This document shows, one piece after another, positions 40,701 through 48,580 of a stretch of 64,000 bases of DNA (position 1 is the first letter of the stretch; each line of letters starts with the position of its first letter). The stretch spans positions 372,001-436,000 of the forward strand of contig QJPP01007237.1 in the NCBI GenBank assembly GCA_003996215.1. The letters run 5' to 3'. The position numbers were made by a program, and so were the translations under genes. The notes under the pieces were generated by a model. That model made no database searches. It was not told the origin of the DNA and saw nothing but the letters and a program-made list of their open reading frames with translations. This DNA is from Jaltomata sinuosa (lineage: Eukaryota; Streptophyta; Magnoliopsida; Solanales; Solanaceae).

Positions 40701-43700
40701 GAATCTATCAAGTCTAGCTGCAGAATCATGTCTTTTCCCTCTCTTACAAGTAAAGCTATCACCTGCTTGCTAACTGTAGATCCACAAGCTCTACATCTTC
40801 GATAAAGTCTGAAAAGTCCATCATTGCTTTGTTGAATCTGGAACAGTTTCTCTTCTCTGAGGGGAATCTGACTGTATTGAAGTCACCCCCCACCACCCAA
40901 GGACCTGGACAGAGACTTCTCACTGAAGCTAATTCCCACCAAACCTCCTCGCTTTCTTCTCTGTTGTTTGGGGCATAAACTCCAGACAAGTGCCAACTGA
41001 AGTCCACTGATTTCCCCGTGAATTTGCAAGTAATACAATATGCACCTATTTCACATACTTCCCCCTCCCACACATTGTTGTCCCATAGAAGAATGATTCC
41101 CCCTCTTGTGCCACTAGCTTCTAGTTGAGCATATTTCACCCATTATTAGCCCACAGTTCACTTATTATGTCCCTTATGTCTTCCTGCAATTTAGTCTCCT
41201 GAAAGCAAAACACATCTGCCTTCCGGTTATTTACCATACTCTTGATCATCAGCCTCTTTCTCGCATCATTGAGGCCCCTCACATTCCATGTGACAATATT
41301 AATCTTCATAAACAAGATCATTATTGCATCCCCCCCCCCCCCCGCTTCTAGTGCCATAGCTAAAAAATTTGGTCCCGGATTCTAAGTTTTTTAATTCCTT
41401 TGACCCTTTTATTTTGGGAGTCACCGGAATCAGTGCCTTAGTAACTTCAATTGGACTTTGCCTCTGTCCATCTATTTTCATAAACAGCTCCTCCGCTATC
41501 TTCTCACATCCATTAAAGTGGACCCCAAATTCCTTTCCCAGCTTGATAATATTCTGTCGGACCCAAAGAGGTACAGTAGGATCAAAGGAAGGCTCGAGGA
41601 TATCTGGTAATTCAGCAGAATTCAGAAGAAAAGCTTCCTCAAAATTCAAAACTCCCACTTCATTATCTTCTTGTTCTGCATGCTCGTCTATCTCAAGTAT
41701 AGTGTCCACTTGGATGATTGACATAGCATCATCATCCCTTTGCGATGCAACCTGAAGCTCGTGCTCTCGATCGATTTCTTCTTCTCAATTTTCCTCTGAC
41801 GGTGGTTCATAAGGACTCTCTCCTCTGTTTCGGATACCAGTGAGTTCTTTTATCGTTATTGCAGCTACTTCAACATTAAAAGGGTCAGATGGGCCTTTTT
41901 CAATTGTTTCTTTTCTTTCATTAAATCCAAATTGGGCCACTGGATCCGGGCCCAATTTACCCCGGCCCAAAATCTTTTTCCTCTTCAAATAAAAACCACC
42001 TACACGTGCTTCCACACCTGCATCGGGTCCCACTTCCACCTCATGTGAGCATGCACATACTTGTCCAGCTGGAGAATTTGAATTCTCCAGCAACTTCGAT
42101 GTACCAACGTGCCCTGTCATAACAGTGTAACCTAGACCCTCTCTATCCTCTATAAGATAGGCTTCCTCCTCAGACCTTTGGTCAATAGGTTCCTTCTCCC
42201 TTTGTCCACTGGTTATTATTCTCGACGGAGCTTCTACCCGCACCTGAATTTTGTACGTAATTTCATCGTGGACTAGTTCCACCATTTTTGGTACAGATTC
42301 TTCATCTCCTCTAACACTCAATCTGGCCCATTTTAGATGATTTCGAAGTTCTGTTTCCTCCTCCGTCTAGATCCACCCACCACAGAAATCTCCGATCTCC
42401 TGGAGAATTTTATGCAACCAAAACTGAAGAGGAAGTCCAACCAGTCTGATCCAGACTTCCTTGCGTCTTTCTGCAATGGAGTTTGATGTCGGTGACCACC
42501 AGACAAATTGGAATCTGTGTGATTTCCAGATCCATTCCCCTTTCACAACATGGTTTGCAGCTGTCTTGGTTGGAAACTCAAAGAGGAACTGATTCCGCCC
42601 CATCTCATATATATTTACTCCATGTTGATGCTTCCAGTAGTTGCTTGCCCACTGGAGTATTTCGGAGAGGTGTACCTCTGGTATTTCCTCTGGCAAGCTT
42701 CCAACCACACTCCTAGTCAAAGGCTCGCTCCCGACTTTCGTGGCATCTTCATCAATGAATAGGGAATTCCCTTTCGTATGAACCCTAGCGACATTCATTT
42801 CTCTTGTAGACCATTTATTGTTCTTGACAGCATCTGTAAAAAGTAGTCCTTCCTCTGTATTTCGATGTAATAAATTGACTGTCCTCTTTGTTTTGACATT
42901 TATGAAGTTGGTGATTTAAGTAGCAATATCCAACCAACCTGAATTGAATGTTCATTCTGGTATGATAATAATTGTTTTCCTCTTTCCTAGCATATTAATG
43001 ATACTGAAATACCGACCAAATTTGTTAAAGTTTCTCGAACAGAAAAACCCAGAGTAATGGTCATGGAATTTCCATCTACTGACAGAGTTCCCTTGTGTTC
43101 TCGAGGCCTCCTTTAGAGTGTGGACTATCCACTCCATTGTCTTCTGGCTGAAGCTTGCCCTAGTCATCATATTTCGACCTCTTTCCACCCAATCGTACTA
43201 AGTCTCTGCTCTAGAAACCTTCCTAGTGATGTTGAAGGACTTGAAGCCTACCGCAAAATAAATGGTGTCATCCCCCATGTTGGAATTAAAGAAAGAAATA
43301 GAAGGAAAAGAAGGAGGAAGAGGTGCTCCGGTGGAGGAAGTCCACCGAAAGGGGGTATCCGAAGCCCTGAAGGGACCTCAGATGTTAGCCTCGAAAGATG
43401 AGCCTGGAAGGTCACCATGAATATAAAAACAGAGCAACTTTTCCGGCATCATCTTTTGCTGGTTTTATTGTTATTAATACAAAGTTACCCTTTACCGATG
43501 AAAAAAATAGTATAAAGCAGAGTTCACAACAACAGGCTGTTTAGTTTGGATTCTGAAACTGATTCTAGATGAGGCGTATGTGGAGGTGAGGCTTGGTACT
43601 CGGGCCATCCAAAAGAGAGGTAGGTTCAAGTATCTTGGGTCTATTATCTAGGGAAATGACGAGATTGACGAGGATGTCACTCATCGTATTGGTGCGGGGT

Positions 43701-45454
43701 GGATGAAATGGAGACTCTCTTCCGGAGTCGTGTGTGATAAGAAGGTGCCACCTAAACTTAAAGGCAAGTTCTACATAGTGGTAGTTAGACCGCCATATTG
43801 TATAGGATGGATTGTTGGCCAGTCAAGAACTCTCACATTCAGAAGATGAAAGTGGCGGAGATGAGGGTGTTGCGATGGATGTTTGGGTATACTAAGAGAG
43901 ATAGGATTAAAAATGAGGATATTTCGAGACAAGGTGGGAGTGACTTCGGTGGAAGACAAGATGCGGGAAGCGAGGTTGAGATGGTTCGGGCATGTGACGA
44001 GGAGATGCACGGATGCCCCAGTGCGGAGGTGTGAGACGTTGGCTAGGGATGGATTTAGGAAAGGGAGAGGTAGAGGTAGACCTAAGAAGTCTTGAAGAGA
44101 GGTGATTAGACAGTACATGGCTAGTTGCAGCTTACCGAGGACATGACCTTAGATAGGAAGGTGTGGAGGACACGAATTAGGGTAGAAGATTAGTAGGTAG
44201 GAGAGCGTCCATACTAGTAGGTAGGAGTTCATTGTCTTGTTGCCCTTATTAGTAGTCATAGGACTACTCGTGTAGTTTCTTGTTCTTCAATTTCCATTAC
44301 TATCTATTGTTTTCGTGTAGTTCGAGTGGAGTATTATCTGTTGTAGTACTATTCTTTTACTATTTATGTTTTTGATACTATCTATTGTCTTTTGTACTTC
44401 CATTACATCTTTTTTGGACTATTTGTGCCTTGAGCCAGAGGTCTATCGGAAACAGCCTTTCTACCTCACCTCTGAGGTAGAGGTACGGTCTGCGTACACT
44501 CTACCCTCCCCAGACCCCACTATGTGGGAATACACTGGGTATGTTGTTGTTATTGTTGTTGATTATTGCCTCATTAAACAATTGTCAGCTATTTTCTGAA
44601 GTAACCAAACTCTAGTTATGATTACGAAATTGACTTAAAATTCAGACACAAATAAGGTAATATATCCAAACCAGACATGTCAATATATCAAATAGATTAT
44701 AAAGATACCTAGTGAGGAAGTTAATTATAAAGTCAATTGTACCGATTTCAAAAGACACAAAAAGTAGCTTTAATTTACTAATGAAAAATCCAATTATTCT
44801 TTTGGTAGGTGAACATTTAAGAACAACAAAGTAATCAAATAGTTATGTTTGAAAGCCTATACAGACAAGAAACTTAAGAGATAATTATTTGTGCTATATA
44901 CCTGGTCTTCACAAAGACAATATCACACGTCGGTGAATCTGTCCAAAAGAATCCAAGAATCCTTTCTGACTCAGACCTGCACTTGTGACTAAAAGTATCC
45001 CCACTCTCTCTGTTCTGGATATGAACCTCATGAGGGGATCGTTGTACAGCCAAAAGTTTTAAATCTAACGAATATCGAATGGACAAAACTGGACCTTCAC
45101 CTATTAAATCAGAGGATGGAGTCACATTTGGATTAAATGGAGTTGTTTTCCAACAGAAAACCTGCAAACGGAGTGACCACTATTTAGTTCACTGGTAATA
45201 GGCAGCAAGAAAATCCTGCAGTATCATTTGTCAAAACATCAATGTGGACCATGCGTGATTGAGTTCATCTTTCTCGCCTAGCATTTTACCTGATCAGATG
45301 TGGGTACAATAAGCTGTTTCGTACCATCATCATAGAAAATATTTCTTGCTCCTGGGATTTTGCATCTTAAAGGTGGATACTGAATATACACATGTGATAG
45401 AGAACCAGAACTACCAAAAGCAGAAGGCTGAGAAGAAGATGCTTGTGATGACAT
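25767..45454 (-). CDS. RMC1: RMC1-like regulator of the MON1-CCZ1 complex (Mic1 domain), 11 coding exons
   Basis: Exons, in order: 45454-45290, 45161-44902, 37519-37366, 36770-36661, 36552-36465, 29038-28703, 28626-28552, 28261-27651, 26762-26654, 26535-26356, 25943-25767. All introns are GT-AG, phases agree at every junction, and the total is 2265 nt (754 residues plus stop). The protein starts MSSQASSSQPSAFG. Residues 1 to about 370 form the propeller-like N-terminal region (VFCWKTTPFNPN, FFWTDSPTCDIVFVKTSG, NVSWYVYTHESRLVLLATGM). A Ser-rich, probably disordered linker covers about 425-560. The Mic1 domain fills the C-terminus (LELALHHDY-type helices; AVLRFFCDFIPGF near the end). In animals, RMC1 (C18orf8, Bulli) supports MON1-CCZ1 activation of Rab7 in late endosome maturation and autophagy; the plant role is inferred. 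Introns 2 and 5 are each about 7.4 kb through repeat insertions. Gene identity is from memory of the family; the exon structure is read directly. Confidence 0.88.
27392..27430. repeat. (GGTTT)n microsatellite in RMC1 intron 8
   Basis: About seven copies of TTTGG/GGTTT in a row, the last one with an extra T. It lies between exons 8 and 9. Confidence 0.9.
29071..29490 (-). mobile_element. 5'-truncated RTE LINE, 3' UTR only, in RMC1 intron 5
   Basis: It is similar to the 3' end of the RTE LINE at 48169-48590: a CAA-rich start (the TTG tail on the minus strand), CCCACAAGTGGGGTCTGGGG, the GAGAGGCTGTTTCC block, and at the far end AACGCGTCCTCCATACCCTC, which matches the DNA just past the RTE stop. 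No coding part is present. Confidence 0.7.
29887..30602. repeat. 358-bp tandem duplication in RMC1 intron 5
   Basis: The block from CCGAATATCGTTCATTCC to ATTTCTATGACA occurs at 29887 and again at 30245, almost without differences (one seen: AACGGGC against AATGGGC). Each copy holds a GTGTCGACACGACATGGGTG motif I recognise as part of a common plant dispersed repeat. The second copy ends about 40 bp before the poly-A tail of the intron 5 LINE. Confidence 0.92.
31314..32321 (-). pseudogene. LINE RNase H domain
   Basis: Two frames in line (32321-31731, then 31730-31314) encode a plant-type RNase H. Catalytic positions are visible as D in KCNTDGVSKGNP, E in IAEAKALIAGL, D in IETDSLTMKNV, and D in GNQLADYFANLG. 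One in-frame stop (31731-31733) separates the last part. C-terminal RNase H domains are known in several plant L1 lineages. zf-RVT lies upstream at 32621-32367. Confidence 0.8.
32367..32852 (-). pseudogene. LINE linker and zf-RVT domain
   Basis: 32852-32637 encodes the acidic linker (PTDNLDNSVEEVKELM) seen after LINE RT domains. 32621-32367 encodes the zf-RVT region (TVSSAWEEMRQ, then WIKGLPFKVSSLWRLLRQRL and a C-C-H pattern in YCCTNPQPETIDHVF). A stop separates the two. Confidence 0.75.
33001..34465 (-). pseudogene. LINE reverse transcriptase
   Basis: A 467-residue open stretch (34465-33062) carries the RT fingers and palm: LNGDSACGPDGLTGHFYKKC, LVLLPKKERIQSFTDMRPIS, QSGFVKERTITENVFLAQE, KLDMAKVYDRVSW, TRGLKQGDPLSPALFIIVAE and the catalytic YADD in HLAYADDTIIF near 33590. 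A frameshift near 33150 moves the C-terminal thumb region (FFGVTMRGEDKHWVSW) into another frame, which ends at 33001. Only a few lesions are present in the RT, so this copy is not old. Confidence 0.85.
34994..35653 (-). pseudogene. LINE endonuclease (APE type)
   Basis: It begins MMLKALVWNIRSVKTQHAF and has ALMEPFQ in place of the usual QET motif, then VVGGDFNVIMNEEEKIGG and GSPFTWWNERSDEQCFFKRLDR. It ends at a stop after VEHLSST, close to the final SDH motif. The lost E of the QET motif (MEP) and the stop suggest decay or a divergent subfamily. Confidence 0.75.
37718..38103. mobile_element. hAT-type MITE (37726-38095) with perfect 8-bp target duplication
   Basis: The element starts CAGTGTTGTTAAAGGC and ends GCTTTTGATAACACTG, imperfect inverted repeats. 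CCATAAGC flanks it on both sides (37718-37725 and 38096-38103). The 370-bp length, lack of coding capacity and 8-bp duplication fit a non-autonomous hAT element. It lies in RMC1 intron 2. Confidence 0.9.
38104..39690. other. intron 2 repeat segment, not classified
   Basis: 38110-38300 (AAGTTTCAAATTTGCCCCTA) resembles a dispersed plant MITE family, but I found no clean ends. 38450-39690 has no coding frame; it contains repeated TCGTCTAGAC words near 38915-39050 and reads like part of an LTR element. No boundaries seen. Confidence 0.35.
38829..38900. repeat. 36-bp perfect tandem duplication
   Basis: CGATTTGGGGACGAAGAATA begins at 38829 and again at 38865, with the whole unit repeated identically. 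Confidence 0.92.
39691..40160 (-). pseudogene. RTE LINE RT middle segment, fused to an L1 LINE
   Basis: Minus-strand reading gives KVPREVLWRCLEVRGVPVAY, MGLHQGSSLSPFLFALVMDV and the catalytic FADDVVLIEETREGVN, then VEVRLDTHVIQKR, where similarity to the RTE at 49100-49550 stops abruptly near 39695. Upstream (towards 40532) the same open frame is L1-type sequence, so the two LINE types are joined in frame at about 40155. The missing RTE C-terminal half lies at 43560-44561 on the opposite strand. Confidence 0.85.
40161..40532 (-). pseudogene. L1 LINE RT N-terminal segment
   Basis: The frame reads NWWDSHTVRGKPDFILASKL, then WLKEGDRNTKFFHRTANCHK and RYNNIDKL. This is the well-known region between endonuclease and RT fingers of plant L1 elements. 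It stops being L1-like just after NNIDKL, where RTE sequence begins. Confidence 0.82.
40759..41357 (-). pseudogene. L1 LINE endonuclease in RMC1 intron 2
   Basis: Two overlapping open stretches (41357-41136 and 41139-40759) encode the APE endonuclease: NIVTWNVRGLNDARKR, FCFQETKLQ (catalytic Glu), then GGIILLWDNNVWEGEV, LSGVYAPN and PWVVGGDFNTVRFPSEK (Asp and Asn). A frameshift at about 41137 separates the two. A C-run of about 14 near 41331-41345 lies just upstream of the start. Confidence 0.82.
41785..43188 (-). pseudogene. L1 LINE ORF1 (DUF4283 type)
   Basis: Fragments 43188-42952 (EWIVHTLKEASRTQGN, FHDHYSGFFCSRNFNKFGRY), 42798-42367 (FEFPTKTAANHVVKGEWIWK, EVWIRLVGLPLQFW) and 42321-41785 are successive parts of ORF1 of a plant L1 element. 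The second is the typical DUF4283 RNA-binding region. Stops and frameshifts separate them. 43200-43550 upstream is probably the L1 5' UTR. Confidence 0.7.
43560..44561 (+). mobile_element. RTE LINE 3' part in inverted orientation
   Basis: Plus-strand reading starts at VEVRLGTRAIQKRGRFKYLG near 43580 and continues through WMKWRLSSGVVCDKKVPPKL with later frameshifts. It runs through the 3' UTR to a TTG-rich tail at 44543-44561. It overlaps the end of the minus-strand segment 39691-40160 by only about 45 bp of RTE sequence, so the two look like halves of one RTE copy in opposite directions. Confidence 0.8.
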
Positions 45455-45770
45455 GTTTCACTTCCCCCTATGTAGAACTACTGACCTGAGAAACACCTAA
45501 GCTATGACAAACTGCAAATGATTAAATAAATATAATGGTGCAATGAGCTACACATTCTAATTAAATGAACAATATTATCCTTCAAAAACTAAAAGTCAAA
45601 CCTTTTCATGCATGATTCAACTTTCAACAACAGCTGCTTTTCTGTTCCACTCTAACTTGCATATATATACTATTCAAACCTTTCTTCTTATCTGTTAAAT
45701 AAAGAGGAAAATCAGGCAAGAGAAGGGATAACATGTCACATACCTTAATCAAACATGATGGTGAGTTTTA

Positions 45771-46365
45771 TCATACCACACTTTGCATGCAGTTGCTCAA
45801 TTCAAGGAATTCTTTTAAACACATGTCACGCTCTACTTGTGGAACCTTTGCTGCAACACAATTGCCGTACACTTTCGCCTGTGTTTTATAAAGTAAGAGC
45901 AATAGAAATAAGTTGTTAAAAGATCCTGAGCATTTCTCAATCCAGGGGTTATGGAAACAAACAGGATCAGATAGGTGGGTCTCTTTTTAAGTAATACTTA
46001 TTTCATATCAGAATTTAAGATACACAAATTCCTTCCACCCTTTCTGAAAATAGAGTTGATTCAAATTACCGCAAGCCTCAATGGACATGTAACAAGTATT
46101 GTGGGAGAGACCACCCACCAAAAAAATATCTTGCGGAAGGGACACATAAAGTTTAGCTATATTTATAAACAAATGGAAAGAAAGGATATCATCAACGAAA
46201 CATCAAATCTTTACGACTTTTTATTTACTTGAGCTATATATGTGTTAAATTTTAAAGGGAAAAAAATAAACAATACCCATACGGACAAACCTGAGCTGAA
46301 CAACTCAACAATACTTTCTTGAAAATTGAAGTAGAAGCAGCAACAGTTGGATTCTTCTCTTTCAT
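45771..46365 (-). CDS. small CHCH-like protein resembling NDUFAF8; possible conserved upstream ORF of RMC1
   Basis: Two exons, 46365-46291 and 45878-45771, joined phase 0 by a GT-AG intron, give 60 residues: MKEKNPTVAASTSIFKKVLL, then AKVYGNCVAAKVPQVERDMC and LKEFLELSNCMQ near the end. The C-x12-C and C-x9-C spacing with YGNCV and FLELSNC is like animal NDUFAF8 (C17orf89), a mitochondrial complex I assembly factor with a twin-cysteine helical hairpin. The stop lies about 320 bp before the RMC1 start on the same strand. No promoter is evident between them, so it may be translated from the 5' leader of the RMC1 mRNA. From memory, the Arabidopsis RMC1 gene carries a catalogued conserved-peptide uORF; this needs checking. 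An alternative donor (GTATGA) at the very end could extend the protein. Confidence 0.68.
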
Positions 46366-46373
46366 TATCTCAT
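46365..46373 (-). promoter_or_regulatory. two-codon mini-uORF overlapping the small gene start
   Basis: On the minus strand ATGAGATAATG contains ATG-AGA-TAA whose last base is the first base of the start codon of the 60-residue ORF (46365-46363). A TTTTAG just upstream could be a 3' splice site, so whether this ATG is in the mature mRNA is open. Confidence 0.45.
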
Positions 46374-47240
46374 GCCTAAAATGACACTTTCAGATCGTCA
46401 ACACGAAACATTTACGAAATCATAAATAAATCATCGAAAATTAGCTACCATCTGAACCGAAACTACCAATAATCTTTTTTGCAAATTTCCCAAGTGAATT
46501 TCCACAAAATATTCTTTTAGCACATCACTCAAGGTTTACCTAACAGTCTTCTCTTCGCTTCATTTACGCCCGATATCAAGTTTGGACTACAATTTGGCCC
46601 AAAAGATCATTTTTTGGGTTATGGCAAACTTTCATAAAATAAAATGTAGCTCTATCAATGCCCTAAATGAATAATAAATAATAAATTTAAAACTAAAAAA
46701 AGTGAGAAACAAGAAAAGAAAAAAAGCCCTAAATAACAAATTATAACGAGATTATTTAGTTTTTAAATAGGAAAAATAAATAGACAACCCTTATAGCTTG
46801 TTCTTTACACCTCCAAAAAGATATAAAGCAGTCATTGTTCAAATATAGAACTCAAACAAGGTTGGAGTCATATCACACAGAGAATATGGCGAGAAAATCG
46901 TCAGTAGTGGTTATTCAGCCGGTAGTTGATATTCCAATTGGAGTTTGACATAAAAAGTAAAAGATTTCAAGATTATTTGTTATCGGTGAATTAATGTTTA
47001 AGATTGTTTTTGTATTCAATATGTGAGAAAAGACGAAAAAGTCTATAATGGGAGAGGCACAACCAACAATAATTGTGTGAAGCTCCCTTCATCTTTTGAC
47101 ACTTGGCTAATGGTTCCCTTTACTTAATTTACATGCCATTCACCATCACCCTCTTTTGCCCACCCCTCTTCTTTTTTCATTTTCTTTATTCTTCTTATTT
47201 TCTAATTAATATCCAACTCTCAAATACATTAAAGTAATTA
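46374..47240 (-). promoter_or_regulatory. upstream region of the small gene and RMC1
   Basis: AT-rich sequence without repeats of known type or coding frames up to the Stowaway MITE. It must hold the promoter and perhaps a leader intron for the small gene, and possibly for RMC1. I could not pick a TATA box with confidence. Confidence 0.35.
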
Positions 47241-47488
47241 CTCCCTCCGTTTCAATTTGTTTGGCCTATTTTCCTTTTTAGTACGTTTCAAAAAAAATGT
47301 CTCTTTTTTTTTTGAAACTCTGTAATTCCAACTTTCCACGTGGCATATTCAAGACCACAAGATTAAAGGATATTTTAATACATTTAACATATCTTTAATT
47401 TAAAACCATAAGTTTCAAAAGTCTTCTTTACTTTCTTAAACTCCGTGTCAAGTCAAAATAGGCTAAATAAATTAAAACAGAGGGAGTA
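47239..47488. mobile_element. Stowaway-type MITE (47241-47486)
   Basis: It starts CTCCCTCCGTTTCAATTTGT and ends with the reverse complement of CTCCCTCTGTTTTAATTTAT, inverted repeats of about 30 bp, flanked by TA on both sides. This is the signature of Tc1/mariner-related Stowaway elements. Length 246 bp. Confidence 0.88.
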
Positions 47489-48580
47489 GTATTTAACAAA
47501 AAAACAACAATAAATATTTTTTCTGTTAAAATAACTTAAACACCCTTAGGGCTGAATATTAAAAATAAGCTTATTAGTCAATATTTTTTTATAATATCAA
47601 ATTAACTTGGAGACACAAACTAATTTGTGTTTTCATTCAAATTAGCATATAAATTTATTATATAAGTGTCACGCTCTGAGCCTACATTCTGGCATGGCCG
47701 GCACTCGAAATTATTTCTGGCCCGAGCAGATCTTTGGCCTAACTTACTATATGACTGAATACTTAAACATATGCAAAAGCTTTACGAATGATGAGCATGC
47801 AAATATTTAAAACAAGGAAAACAAATATCCTTTGTAACAATGATCATTAAAACATGAGTAACTGGAGACAAACTGAATATCTAACACTTCCTGACTCGTC
47901 TATGAAGCCTCTAACATACTAGATGATTTACCGGAGAAGGCTCCCAGCTACCTAAATATTCTACTAATCAACGAATAATGATAATGAATCTAGTGGAGTC
48001 CTCCGAAAGCAAGGAGGGTTCACCAAAACTGAAAGTGAGTAGAGCCTAAATATGCGTCTACTGCCGAACCTAAGTACCTGAATCTACATCATTAAAAGAT
48101 GCAGCATCAAATAGCGTCAGTACGTAGATATGTACGGTATGTAATAAAGTTGAATAGCAACAATACAACAACAACAACATACCCAGTGTATTCCCACAGC
48201 GTGGGGTCTGGGGAGGGTAGAGTGTACGCAGTCCATACCACTACCTCAGAGGTGAGGTAGAGAGGCTGTTTCCGATAGACCCCCGGCTCAAGACAAAACA
48301 GTCTAAAAATAGGCTAAAAAGGACGTAACAATGATACAGGGTAAAAATACAAGATAAAACTACAAGAGACGATAGGAAGTAATATGTAGTAACAAACAAC
48401 AGACAAAAACAGAGCACTGCCACCAAATACTACCACGAGGAATCCAAGAACAAGAAACTATAAGCGTAGCCCTACGATTACTAGTCGGGACAATAAGGAA
48501 AAACACTCCTACCTACTAGCCTACACACACTTCTACCTACTACTCTTTTACCCTAATCCGCGTCCTCCACACCTTCCTAT

